Source: Halobacterium zhouii (GTDB taxonomy: Archaea > Halobacteriota > Halobacteria > Halobacteriales > Halobacteriaceae). Taken from it: 64,000 nt of DNA. A program made the position numbers and the translations under genes. Location: contig NZ_CP089595.1 in NCBI RefSeq assembly GCF_021249405.1, forward strand, positions 1 to 64,000, written 5' to 3'. The notes below the pieces were generated by a model. It was not told the DNA's origin and ran no database searches. It saw only the letters and a list, made by a program, of their open reading frames with translations. Shown here piece after piece: positions 44,410-53,865 of this stretch. Each line of letters begins with the position of its first letter. Within the stretch, counting starts at the first letter, position 1.

Positions 44410-46609
44410 CGTGATTCTCCAGACTGGTGGTGGCGCGCTTGGCTCCATCGCCGGGTGGCTCCAGAACCTGACGCCAGCAGAGAGTGCAGTACTTGCCCTT
44501 GCAGTGGGTCTCGGCCTTGGCGTCGGCAGTAAGTACCTCTGGGACCGCTTCACTGCGGATGATGAACCAGAGGTAAACTTCACCGATGTCCTCGACGAGG
44601 AGACACTCGAAGAAGGCGAGGCCGAACGCAAGCTCCTCGACGACATCTCCGAGTCGCACAAGACCGTCACCGCGCCCGGAGCTGTCGAGTGGGAGACGCG
44701 AGCGGCACGGGTCGGCGAACAGTGGACGACGACGCTGTACATCGCTAACTATGCCGACTATCCCAACGACGGGTATCTGAGTGACCTCTTCGAGATGACC
44801 GATGTCCAGTTCGATCTGACGGCCCACATCACGCCGAAAAATCAGGAGCTGGCCCGGAACGAACTGCAGGACATCGCTGACGACCTCCAGGTCGATGCTG
44901 ACCTCGAACAGAGTATCCGGAGCGCGTATCTCCAAGAGCGCGCCAACGAGGCCGCAGCGACGTACAAGGCCGTCGAGAACGGCGCGAACGTGTTCGACCA
45001 AGGGATGTTCATCACCGTCCGGGCCGACGAGAAAGACGAGCTCAGAGATGCCGTCCAGACGGTCAAGAGCGCCCTCCGCGACGACCCGGCGAACCTCACG
45101 CCGAAGACCGCAATCTGTCGGCAGGATCTCGCTCTCCAGTCCGCCGCACCCATCGGCGACAACGAGTTCGGGCGGACATCGATTGCGCTCGGCGGCGCCG
45201 TCGGCGCGTTACTCTCCTCGCCTCACAACGCGACGATCCTCGAGGAGGGCGGCGTCGAGTTCGGGATTCACAAAGACAATCAAAGCCCCGTGGTCATCGA
45301 TCCGTTCGCCCGGGACAACGGCTACGCAATGTTCACCGTGGGCGATACCGGCTCGGGGAAGTCGTTCAGCTCCAAGCAGAACTTCATCCGCTCCATCGAG
45401 CAGAGCAAGGACCGTATCGGCATCATCCTCGAGCCGTTGAACAACTGGGCGGGGGTCTCAGAGGCGCTCGACGCCAAGCGAATCACCGTCGGTGGGACGC
45501 TCGGGCTGAATCCGTTGGAAATTCGAGAGACACCCGAACACGTCCAGCGGGCGATGGGCGAGGACGCGAGCCCGTTCAACGAGAAGCTCGACGACGCGAT
45601 GAGCTTCCTCACGAACTTCTTCGCCCTCCGGGGTATCTCGCTCGGTGACCGCCGGACGACGCTCGAACTCGCGCTCAAGCGGGCGTACAAGCGCAACGGG
45701 ATCACCGACGACATCTCGACGCACAGCAATCCGAGTCCGACCATCCGCGAGATGATGGACGTGTTCGAGGATATGGTCGACGAACCTGAGGAATTCGTCG
45801 TCCGGTCCGACGAAGAGGCAGGGAAGATCAAGGAGGATGCGACGTGGCTCCTCGACCAGCTCCGCCCCTTCGAGGACGACGGTCGCCACGCCAACCTCGG
45901 CCAAGAATCGGACTTCGACATCCGGGACGAGAAGGTCATCTATCTCGACCTCGCCCAACAGGAGGGGAGCGTCGACAGCAGTACGGCGCTGACCATGCAA
46001 CTGCTCATCTCGCTGGTCTACGAGCGCGCGAAAGTCTCGGAGAAGGAGGTCGTGTTCTACATCGACGAGGCGCGCTACATCATGCAGGACGCCGCGAGCC
46101 TGGCGTTCCTCGAAACAGTGTTCCGGCACCACCGCCACCACGACCTCTCGATCCGGCTGGTCACCCAGACCGTCGACGAGTTCTTCGAGCACGCCGAGAG
46201 TGAGGCCATTCTCGACCAGTGTGCGGTCAAGCAGTTCCACCGCCTCGACGGGATGGATGATGAGTGGGCCGACGAGTTCGGGCTGAACTACGCGCAGATG
46301 CGGTTCGTCCAGGACGCCGTGCCCGGCAACGAGGACGCCGGCTTCTCCGAGGCCCTCGTGGGCGTCGACGGCGAGTGGCGCGGCATCCAGGTCAAAGCGA
46401 TGCCCAAAGAGAAGCAAGTCATCGACTTCGAGCCAACCGAGCAACGGCGATCCTCGCTCCCTGGTACTGGCGAGGATGCTGTAGACGCGGACGTGCAGGC
46501 GTTCCAAGACGATATTGAAAGCCGAGCGACCGACAACGGACAACGCCCACCAGAGCAGACGCCAGCAGAGACTGATGGTGGCGCAGCGGGAGGTGACGAG
46601 GATGCGTGA
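44402..46609 (+). CDS. VirB4-type conjugation ATPase
   Basis: This 735-residue protein has one N-terminal membrane helix (about 22-42), a VirB4 N-like region, and a RecA-like ATPase core with Walker A GDTGSGKS at about 314-321 and Walker B VVFYIDEARYIM near 550. It is the main energy source of type IV secretion and conjugation machines. ATG at 44402 overlaps the previous stop (ATGCGTAA), and its own stop overlaps the next ATG (ATGCGTGA). Confidence 0.9.
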   Translation: MRNVILQTGGGALGSIAGWLQNLTPAESAVLALAVGLGLGVGSKYLWDRFTADDEPEVNFTDVLDEETLEEGEAERKLLDDISESHKTVTAPGAVEWETRAARVGEQWTTTLYIANYADYPNDGYLSDLFEMTDVQFDLTAHITPKNQELARNELQDIADDLQVDADLEQSIRSAYLQERANEAAATYKAVENGANVFDQGMFITVRADEKDELRDAVQTVKSALRDDPANLTPKTAICRQDLALQSAAPIGDNEFGRTSIALGGAVGALLSSPHNATILEEGGVEFGIHKDNQSPVVIDPFARDNGYAMFTVGDTGSGKSFSSKQNFIRSIEQSKDRIGIILEPLNNWAGVSEALDAKRITVGGTLGLNPLEIRETPEHVQRAMGEDASPFNEKLDDAMSFLTNFFALRGISLGDRRTTLELALKRAYKRNGITDDISTHSNPSPTIREMMDVFEDMVDEPEEFVVRSDEEAGKIKEDATWLLDQLRPFEDDGRHANLGQESDFDIRDEKVIYLDLAQQEGSVDSSTALTMQLLISLVYERAKVSEKEVVFYIDEARYIMQDAASLAFLETVFRHHRHHDLSIRLVTQTVDEFFEHAESEAILDQCAVKQFHRLDGMDDEWADEFGLNYAQMRFVQDAVPGNEDAGFSEALVGVDGEWRGIQVKAMPKEKQVIDFEPTEQRRSSLPGTGEDAVDADVQAFQDDIESRATDNGQRPPEQTPAETDGGAAGGDEDA

Positions 46610-49600
46610 GTACCTTCGCGTGACGCCAACCTCCGAACGCCTCAATCCGGAGCGTCTGCCGCAGGCTCTGGAGAGCCTCCACAAACTGACCTCAACGGAC
46701 TCGACAGGGCTAGCTGACAAACTCAATCCGCTACATAGCGACACACCACTACGCTTCGAATTCCTCGCGCTGAGCGAGGGGAAAGATAACCCCGTCGAAT
46801 TCTACTACGGTGCCGACGACCATCTGGATACCCTTGAGAAACGGCTCCGGTCGGTCTATCCCGAGACGTTCGACATCGAGCGTACCGAGGTCGACATCGC
46901 ATCCCGACTCGTACAGCCTGTCGAATTCGACCGCGAGACATTCGTCGAGCACTATGAGTCAGGCGAGCTCACGTACGAGTTCGGCCCTGACGAGCAATAC
47001 GAGAGTGGCACTGACGACAACAGTCAAGCGGGGTCAGGGGACGCCGAATCAGTCGCGGATGGAGGAACGGTCGGCGATCAGTCTGCCGACCACTTCATCG
47101 AAATCGAAGATACTGTCCTCGAACTCGCCCCACCAGATGCGATTCCCGAGGATGAGCCACTCACGACGCTTGCCAAACCAACGGTAACATCGAAGGGGAC
47201 GATACTCGCGCGGCCAGCGATCGAGACCGTCTCCCCACTCGGCGTGCGGTGGCAAGGGTCGGCAACTCGGAAGCAGGACTGGATGACGTCACTCTCACCA
47301 TTTACTGCCGACGACGAAGCAGAACTCCCCGCGGTCGATCAGCCAGGGGGTGCGCTCGCGTCGCTTGTCGACCACCTGATGGAGGCGACAGCACCAGTAG
47401 CGTTCCAAGTCGTCTTCCAACGACGCGAGAGCTGGCAGTCCGATGCCGATCTTCGCAAGGAGGACGTCATCGACGGACGAGACACACTCGCTCAGGAAAT
47501 TATTGGCTCCCTTTTCGAACTCGACGATCAGTCGGAGAGCCGGGACAGAAACCAGCTGAGCGACGCCGTTGCAAAACGTGTCGCGGCAATCGAGGCGAAA
47601 AATCCGAAGCGGTCGTTCACCGCGAACATCCGAGCCATCGGGATTCCATCCGGTGGTGACGGTCGCGATGATCTCAATGAGCGGATACAATCACTTGTTC
47701 CGGTATTCGACCCGCTTGACGGGCCGTACTATGAGGTGGAAGCTGAACGGTTGCGCGACAGCGGCTTCCGGGCAGCCGCGAAAGAACGGAACGCACGAGC
47801 GGCGTTGCAGCGGCTCTTGGATCGTGAGATCACGACCGGCCGTGGGACGACCCGACCGGAGTTCGTCCTGAGTGGCCGAGAACTCGCGCACTTCGTACTC
47901 GTCCCCTCCTCGGAACAGCTGACTGTCGAGGGGACACGGGGGACGCGTGCGGAACAGCAGAGTCGGAATCCGTTGCCCCGTCCGCACCAGGACCTCATGC
48001 GTGAGTTCCGAGACGGGATGGCAATCGGGTATGCCCTCGACGACACCGGCGAGGCCGAAGATGTGCCGACACACATTCCACCCGGGCTGTTGCCCACTCA
48101 TTTCGGCCGATTCGGAACAACCGGCTCTGGGAAATCGAAAGCCCTCATCAACGATATGCTGTCGCTGTACGACAACACGGAGGGGCCGACGATCCTCATC
48201 ATCCCGAAGAACGACGATATGGCCCAGAATTATATGCGAGCTCACGCGCATCGGTTCGGAATGACCGACCTCGAAGAGAACGTCGTTCACTTCCCGATCC
48301 CGGACGTCCTCCCCGGGTTCTCGTTTTTCGATCTCGAACCGTCGATGGAGAGCGGACGGCGCCGCGAAGACGCCGTCCAACGGAAGGCCGACCACTACGA
48401 AGAGATTTTGAAGCTCGTGATGGGAACCGACCGCTACGAGCGGGCGACTGTGGCCCCAACTCTCATCAAGACACTCATCAAGGCACTGTTCGACGAGGAA
48501 TACGGCCGTGAGAACGGGCTGTACCGAGCGTCGACGGACTACTTCGCCCACCGACAGCTAGAACACGTCGTCGACCAGCTTTGGGAGGCCGGGCCACCGA
48601 ACGAGAACATCGGCGACGCCCCACGGTCGAGCGACGAGGAGGTCACCCGGACGATTCGACGGCAGCTCCAGTTAGATCCGAACACCTTCGCGAACGTGAT
48701 GGGCGGTGTCGGAAACCGCCTTGCGTACATTTCACAGGATACGCACCTGCGGCAGATCTTCAACAATACCGAGAACCAGTTCGACTTTCGGGATGTCCTC
48801 GACGAGGATACGGTCATTCTCTTCGACCTCGGAGACCTCCGCGACGACGCCGCCCGGATCATGACTGGTGTGATCCTGACCAATCTCGATGCAGCCCTCA
48901 AAGATCGCAAACAGGCGCTCTCCGAGCACCCGGACGACTACGTCGTGAACTTGCTCGTCGACGAGGCAGCGTCGGTCGTGGTCTCCGACATCATGAATGA
49001 TCTCCTCGAGAAAGGGCGGGGCTTTCGCCTCTCTGTCGGCCTGTCGATGCAGTTCCCCGAACAGATGGAGGCCGAAGGTGGGCGGAAGATCTACCTGAAC
49101 GCTCTGAACAACATCGGCAGTTCGCTCATCGGGAAAATCAACGTCGACCGGGAACTGGCCCGAGCGATGGCCCACGAAGAAATGGACCCCGCGGATTTCG
49201 CCAATCGGATTCGTTCGTTACCGCGAGGAGAGTGGATCGCCAGCCTGCCAAGCCCGACGTTCGGTGAAACGGGGCCGTATCCGTTCAGTCTCGAACCACT
49301 CCCGATTCCACCGGGCCACCCCGAGAGCGAATCCCCACTCACTGAGCGTGAAGAGGAGCAGTTCACTGAGACGCTCTCCTCGATGCACGAGCACATCAGT
49401 GACAGACACGGTGTGCCGGCTGCAACAGACGCCTCAACACCGAGACCACCTACCGACGGACACGAGGTCCTCGATATCGGGAGTGACGACCTGGACGTCG
49501 CGATTGCGAAGGTGGTTCGGAGTCTCCAGCTTCGAGAGGGGTGCCGTGAAGAGAACGGCTGGGTGGCCGTTGAAGCAGTTGATGACGAACTCAGACGGCT

Positions 49601-50897
49601 CTTCGACGACGTCGACGCCGAACCACCATCGTATGATGCACTCGCGGACATCCGAGAACGATCACGATACCTCGATACGACCGTCGATATCGACGCCGAC
49701 GAGCTCCGCATCCGGCTCACTGAAGCCGGAGCGGAGGTCGCGACGCCCGATACTGGTAGCGTGCAGGCCGCTGGTGGGAGTGCCCACGACGCAGCACTCC
49801 TCCAGATCGAAGAAGAACTCACCGCACTCGGCTTCACTGTCTCGATCCTCGCACAGGATGGCAGCGAGAAACCTGACGCGAGGGCGAGCCACCCCGACGT
49901 TACCGATCGATTCGCCATCGAAGTCGAAACGACGACACCCGAGAATCCCGCAAAGGTACTCACGAATCTCCGGAAAGCCCAAGTGGCAGGGGATATCCCG
50001 CTGTTTGTCGTTCGACCAGGAAACGACGAAACTGAGTGGGCCGAGCGTGTCAACGGTATTCTCACACCACCCGTTCGCACCCTCCAGAATGGCGAGACGC
50101 GGTTCTACACGACTGACTCGAATCTCACGTTCAACGGCGGAGCGACCGAAGAAGGTGGGGTGACGGCCGTGCGACCGGCGACCGACGACGAGAACGGGAC
50201 CCAGAACATCTGGCAGCGTGATGGCGACGAGATCGTCCTTCGTGATTCCAGCGGGACGAAACACATCCGCCTCCCGTCGCTTGGAAAACTCTCGAAGGAT
50301 CGTGTTCCAGCCATCTACAGCTACGACCACGCTGCCGACGAGTACATCGTATACGAGCACGGTGAGCAACATATCTACGAGACGAAATCGGCGTTCGAGG
50401 GCGACTGGGTGCGTGTCAAGAAGCCATTCGTCCCCGAAGCCGAACTCCAGACACCCGATTATAGCCCCACGTCGTACGCTATCGTCATTCTCCCTGAGGA
50501 AGGCAACCCGGTCGTGTACGATACTGACGGTACGTACTCGATGGACACCTTACTCGATATCGTCACCACAAGTGAGTGCGAAGAAACGACAGGAGAACAG
50601 GCTGACCATATCCAGCAGGCACCTCAGCCATCGATTGATAATATTGCTGATGATCCAGAGGCGGTTGTTGAGCGATTCGCAGAGACACACCTCGTCGAAG
50701 ACCCGCAAAGCAGAGTAGCCGCCGGAGATGTCTACGAAATTTACGAACAGTGGGCTGAAGCTCACGGGATTGATACAGATAGCAAACCCTGGTTCGGTCG
50801 TCGCCTCGGGAACTATGTCACGTTCGAGCGGAACACAGACAGTGAGAACGGCGACTCTGTTCGATACTACGAGGGGCTTGCACTCAAATCAGAATAG
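46602..50897 (+). CDS. Giant VirD4/TraG-like coupling ATPase with nuclease-fold and primase-tail domains
   Basis: This 1431-residue protein starts inside the VirB4 stop. Residues 1-490 resemble the soluble N-terminal region of TraG/VirB4-like ATPases (EFLALSEG, FYYG). The ATPase core has Walker A FGTTGSGKSK at 504-513 and Walker B NLLVDEAASV near 783-792. Residues about 1057-1145 look like a PD-(D/E)XK-type nuclease fold, with PDA followed by FAIEVET. Residues about 1350-1431 resemble the winged-helix C-terminal domain of D5-type primase-helicases (RVAAGDVYEIYEQW, WFGRRL). No membrane helix is seen. The combination is unusual. Confidence 0.8.
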   Translation: MREYLRVTPTSERLNPERLPQALESLHKLTSTDSTGLADKLNPLHSDTPLRFEFLALSEGKDNPVEFYYGADDHLDTLEKRLRSVYPETFDIERTEVDIASRLVQPVEFDRETFVEHYESGELTYEFGPDEQYESGTDDNSQAGSGDAESVADGGTVGDQSADHFIEIEDTVLELAPPDAIPEDEPLTTLAKPTVTSKGTILARPAIETVSPLGVRWQGSATRKQDWMTSLSPFTADDEAELPAVDQPGGALASLVDHLMEATAPVAFQVVFQRRESWQSDADLRKEDVIDGRDTLAQEIIGSLFELDDQSESRDRNQLSDAVAKRVAAIEAKNPKRSFTANIRAIGIPSGGDGRDDLNERIQSLVPVFDPLDGPYYEVEAERLRDSGFRAAAKERNARAALQRLLDREITTGRGTTRPEFVLSGRELAHFVLVPSSEQLTVEGTRGTRAEQQSRNPLPRPHQDLMREFRDGMAIGYALDDTGEAEDVPTHIPPGLLPTHFGRFGTTGSGKSKALINDMLSLYDNTEGPTILIIPKNDDMAQNYMRAHAHRFGMTDLEENVVHFPIPDVLPGFSFFDLEPSMESGRRREDAVQRKADHYEEILKLVMGTDRYERATVAPTLIKTLIKALFDEEYGRENGLYRASTDYFAHRQLEHVVDQLWEAGPPNENIGDAPRSSDEEVTRTIRRQLQLDPNTFANVMGGVGNRLAYISQDTHLRQIFNNTENQFDFRDVLDEDTVILFDLGDLRDDAARIMTGVILTNLDAALKDRKQALSEHPDDYVVNLLVDEAASVVVSDIMNDLLEKGRGFRLSVGLSMQFPEQMEAEGGRKIYLNALNNIGSSLIGKINVDRELARAMAHEEMDPADFANRIRSLPRGEWIASLPSPTFGETGPYPFSLEPLPIPPGHPESESPLTEREEEQFTETLSSMHEHISDRHGVPAATDASTPRPPTDGHEVLDIGSDDLDVAIAKVVRSLQLREGCREENGWVAVEAVDDELRRLFDDVDAEPPSYDALADIRERSRYLDTTVDIDADELRIRLTEAGAEVATPDTGSVQAAGGSAHDAALLQIEEELTALGFTVSILAQDGSEKPDARASHPDVTDRFAIEVETTTPENPAKVLTNLRKAQVAGDIPLFVVRPGNDETEWAERVNGILTPPVRTLQNGETRFYTTDSNLTFNGGATEEGGVTAVRPATDDENGTQNIWQRDGDEIVLRDSSGTKHIRLPSLGKLSKDRVPAIYSYDHAADEYIVYEHGEQHIYETKSAFEGDWVRVKKPFVPEAELQTPDYSPTSYAIVILPEEGNPVVYDTDGTYSMDTLLDIVTTSECEETTGEQADHIQQAPQPSIDNIADDPEAVVERFAETHLVEDPQSRVAAGDVYEIYEQWAEAHGIDTDSKPWFGRRLGNYVTFERNTDSENGDSVRYYEGLALKSE

Positions 50898-51285
50898 AGC
50901 TGGAGGTGAATACAATGCAATCCACACTCAGCGCCAAATATATCGTAAATGCAAATTTGAGTTTGCATAACAGGAAATACATCCCCCATTACGGGAACAC
51001 CGAGGCATATCGTCTCCGCAGCACCGAAATCAGCAGACGGCAAGGGGTTACGGCAATCAACCGAAATGCCGTAACACAAGCATTCTGGAGAGATTTTGCC
51101 GTATGCACGCATCGGGAGCCTCAAACCCAGGATTTCGCGGATTTAGATGATCTGTTACGGCAAAAACCAACTAGTATAGAACGGAGGGTCCCCGTTGGGA
51201 CCAAGGGATTGGATCGAGCATCGATGTGGAGTGGTTTCTGTCGGGGCTCATCAGCGGTGCGAGCCATGCGAGGTGACATGAGATC
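50898..51285. other. Iteron-rich non-coding region, candidate origin
   Basis: This 388-base gap before the primase-polymerase gene holds an inverted repeat ATGCAAA/TTTGCAT (50949-50955, 50962-50968) and four copies of TTACGGCA or its complement: 51048-51056 and 51155-51163 in direct orientation (TTACGGCAA), 51067-51075 and 51096-51103 inverted (TGCCGTAAC, TTGCCGTA). Clustered iterons next to a replication gene suggest a replication or transfer origin. A frame crossing the region is probably spurious. Confidence 0.5.
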
Positions 51286-52548
51286 ATGAGTAATGGTTTG
51301 GTCGGCGATCAAGGGGTTATTCCAGAGGACTTACGAGAGCGCGAGCAGTGGGTCTGCTGGCGAGAAGAAGAGCGAGACGGGAAAGCGACGAAGATCCCGG
51401 TGACGCCGGGGGCTGGCGGGTTCGCGTCGTCGACGGAATCCGCCACATGGAGTGATTTCGAGACGGCACACGAGTACACCGAGACGGAGTACGCGGATGG
51501 CGTCGGGTTCGTGTTTACCGACGACGATCCCATCGTCGGCGTCGATCTGGACGACTGCCGCGACCCAGAAACTGGCGACGTCGACGACGCAGCGTTGGAC
51601 ATCATCGAGCGACTCGACTCCTATACGGAGGTGTCACCGTCCGGTACCGGCTATCACGTCCTGATTACCGGCACACTCCCCGAAGGACGGAACCGTCGCG
51701 GGAGCGTCGAACTGTACGACACGGCACGCTTTTTCACCGTCACTGGCAACCACGTCAAGCGGACACCCACTCGCGTTGCACGCCGGCAGGACGCGCTCAC
51801 AGCAATTCACCGTGAGTACGTCCAGGACACCGAGCGTGACACAGCCTCCGAGTCCGAGCAGCATGATGGCACTGACGACGAGTCACCGACGACCGGTGCA
51901 GCCGGCGTCGATGTCGACCTCGAAGACGAGGACCTCCTCGAGAAAGCGCGAAACGCATCGAACGGCGAGAAGTTCGAGCGGCTCTGGAACGGGAATACGG
52001 TCGGCTACGACAGTCAGTCCGAGGCCGACATGGCGCTGTGCTGTTTGCTGGCGTTCTGGACCGGTGGTGACCAGACACAGATGGAGCAGCTGTTCCGCCA
52101 GTCGGGATTGATGCGGGAGAAATGGGACGAGATCCACTACGCTGACGGGTCGACGTACGGCGAGAAGACCATCGAGCGAGCGATTGCGACCACGTCGGAG
52201 TTCTACGACCCGGACGCCGGCGACGATACCGCAGATCCCCACGGCACATCTGACGAGGTCACAACTGGCGGGACGCCTGATGACGCAGACCGGAGTCGTG
52301 CGTATCTGGCTGAGAAAAATCGCTTGTTGAGCGAGCGCGTCGACGAACTCGAGGCAACACTCGAACAGAAGACTGAGCGGATCGATTCCCTGGAAGCAGA
52401 GATCGAGCGACTCACCGACGAACTCGAAGCCCGTGACCGGGAGACTGAGCAGCCCCCCGAGGAAGAACCCGGTACTGCGAGAGAGACCAGTGATGACTCA
52501 GAGCCAGCCTCTCTGTTGAGTCGATTCTTCAGTGGTCGGTCCAAGTAG
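51286..52548 (+). CDS. Primase-polymerase (NrS-1 polymerase-like) with helical-bundle domain
   Basis: This 420-residue protein has a PrimPol-type N-terminal domain (about 10-170) with the acidic motif PIVGVDLDDC and SPSGTGYHVLITG, followed by the helical-bundle domain of NrS-1-like polymerases (about 222-310, SNGEKFERLWNG, SQSEADMALCCLLAFWTGG). A coiled coil (about 340-395) and acidic tail follow. It would prime and extend element DNA. No helicase domain is fused. Iterons lie immediately upstream. Confidence 0.85.
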   Translation: MSNGLVGDQGVIPEDLREREQWVCWREEERDGKATKIPVTPGAGGFASSTESATWSDFETAHEYTETEYADGVGFVFTDDDPIVGVDLDDCRDPETGDVDDAALDIIERLDSYTEVSPSGTGYHVLITGTLPEGRNRRGSVELYDTARFFTVTGNHVKRTPTRVARRQDALTAIHREYVQDTERDTASESEQHDGTDDESPTTGAAGVDVDLEDEDLLEKARNASNGEKFERLWNGNTVGYDSQSEADMALCCLLAFWTGGDQTQMEQLFRQSGLMREKWDEIHYADGSTYGEKTIERAIATTSEFYDPDAGDDTADPHGTSDEVTTGGTPDDADRSRAYLAEKNRLLSERVDELEATLEQKTERIDSLEAEIERLTDELEARDRETEQPPEEEPGTARETSDDSEPASLLSRFFSGRSK

Positions 52549-52615
52549 TGGCGCTGGTTCACATCCATCCGAGAAGCCCTCCCTCGAGAGTTCTGGTTCC
52601 GCGAGTCGAGAAGGA

Positions 52616-52656
52616 TTAACCAACAGACTCGCTATATCGCGCTATTTGTTGGTTAA
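52616..52656. promoter_or_regulatory. Inverted-repeat operator, copy 2
   Basis: TTAACCAAC (52616-52624) and GTTGGTTAA (52648-52656) are separated by 23 bases, the same spacing as copy 1; one extra flanking pair (A/T) also matches. It lies 105 bases before the HTH gene at 52761 and after the primase-polymerase gene. Confidence 0.65.
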
Positions 52657-52760
52657 CTACGCTCAATCTCGCCGCAAAACGGGGGATACCGCAGGATACT
52701 GTAGTTCAGGAAACTATTCCCCGAAGTAAGAACTATATCCTTCGCACTACAATCCCAAGT

Positions 52761-53294
52761 ATGTCCGAAACAGACGCCACCGATGGGCCGCCCCCCTTCG
52801 AGGACGCGTTCAGCAGCGACGACGTCGAACAACGCATCTACGGCACCATCCTGCAAACCCGCGAGCCGACGACGGCGAGCGCGATCGCCGACACTGTCGA
52901 CTGTGATCCAAAAACCGCCCGGAAGTACCTTGGCTGGTTCGACGACCTCGGCATCGTCACCCGCCACGACGGCCATCCAGCCACCTACGAGCGCAATGAC
53001 GCGTACTTCGAGTGGCGACGAATCAATCAGCTCGCAGCCAACCACTCCGTTGAGGAACTGCAGGAACGTGTTCGTGAACTCACGATGCGCATCACCGAGT
53101 ATGAGGAGGCGTATGACGCCGCGTCACCGGCCGCCGTCGACGCCGTTGCCGCTGCGGAGGGCAGCGAGGAGCGGACCATCGACAACGTGTACAGCGACCT
53201 CGCCGACTGGGCGACCGCCCGCGAGGAGCGTGACCGCTACGAACGCGCACGCCAGCAACGCACGGGTGGCGAGCGCGAACAAGCGTCCGGGTAG
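52761..53294 (+). CDS. HTH protein (DUF7342-like), putative antitoxin or regulator
   Basis: This 177-residue protein has a winged helix (about 20-85: TASAIADTVDCDPKTARKYLGWFDDLGIV) followed by a helical region with possible coiled coil (VEELQERVRELTMRITEYEE). The pattern resembles haloarchaeal DUF7342 or TrmB-like regulators. It stands eight bases before a small protein gene, like antitoxin-toxin pairs, and is the nearest regulator to operator copy 2, which it might bind. Both roles are inferred. Confidence 0.75.
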   Translation: MSETDATDGPPPFEDAFSSDDVEQRIYGTILQTREPTTASAIADTVDCDPKTARKYLGWFDDLGIVTRHDGHPATYERNDAYFEWRRINQLAANHSVEELQERVRELTMRITEYEEAYDAASPAAVDAVAAAEGSEERTIDNVYSDLADWATAREERDRYERARQQRTGGEREQASG

Positions 53295-53302
53295 CCCGCT
53301 CG

Positions 53303-53737
53303 ATGGTGCCACCGACAGGCGATGGCGGGAGCCTTGCCCCCATCGATCGTCCCATCCTCGAGTTCCTTCAGACACGGCTCCAAGCCACCGGACAGGTCTC
53401 CCACGCGGCCATCACGGATGCAAGCGCCCATCTCGAGCTTCAGGTCGTCTTTTCATCGTCATACTACCCAGCGTCCGTCGCCGAAGCAACCCTGACTGTC
53501 CGCTGGTACACGAACGACGACTTCACAATCCACTATCGAGAGGTACATTCGGAGCACACCTGGGAATGCCGATGGGATCGGCATCCGAACCCCCACAATA
53601 CGCGCGACCACTTCCATCCCCCGCCCACCGCCCCGACGCCCGGTGACGATGACTCTTGGCCGATCGACCATCGTGATGTCCTGCGACTCGTCCTCGACGA
53701 GGTCGAAGAGCGGATCGCAGCACTGTGGGACGAATAG
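53303..53737 (+). CDS. Small His-rich protein paired with HTH gene, putative toxin
   Basis: This 144-residue protein contains a distinctive core WDRHPNPHNTRDHFHPPP with several His/Arg/Asp residues that could form an active site, flanked by beta strands (YPASVAEATLTVRWYTND) and a C-terminal helix. Similar proteins follow HTH genes in other haloarchaea as I recall. No enzymatic family is recognised. The eight-base gap to the HTH gene suggests a two-gene toxin-antitoxin-like unit. Confidence 0.65.
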   Translation: MVPPTGDGGSLAPIDRPILEFLQTRLQATGQVSHAAITDASAHLELQVVFSSSYYPASVAEATLTVRWYTNDDFTIHYREVHSEHTWECRWDRHPNPHNTRDHFHPPPTAPTPGDDDSWPIDHRDVLRLVLDEVEERIAALWDE

Positions 53738-53755
53738 GTAACTGACCCGCAGAGA

Positions 53756-53849
53756 CGTTTTTGTGCGCCGGCCAAGGGTGACGGCACTCAGCACGATGGG
53801 CACCACCACGAGAGCCGTCGTGGTGTCCAGCCTGGTGTCAGCTGAGTGC
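53756..53849 (+). promoter_or_regulatory. T-rich box plus nested hairpin before 53866 gene
   Basis: CGTTTTTGTGCGCC begins at 53756, like boxes ahead of five other genes in the element. Just downstream GCACTCAGC (53784-53792) pairs perfectly with GCTGAGTGC (53841-53849), enclosing a second perfect stem CACCACGA/TCGTGGTG (53804-53811, 53818-53825). The structure ends 16 bases before the next ATG. It may be a terminator for the upstream gene, a leader RNA, or an operator. Confidence 0.45.
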
Positions 53850-53865
53850 AGTCACAGGTGAATCC

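Noticed and set aside
50906..51289. Open frame of 127 codons across the iteron region
   Set aside because: The protein is not acidic, shows no domain, and covers the repeats; it also overlaps the primase-polymerase start.
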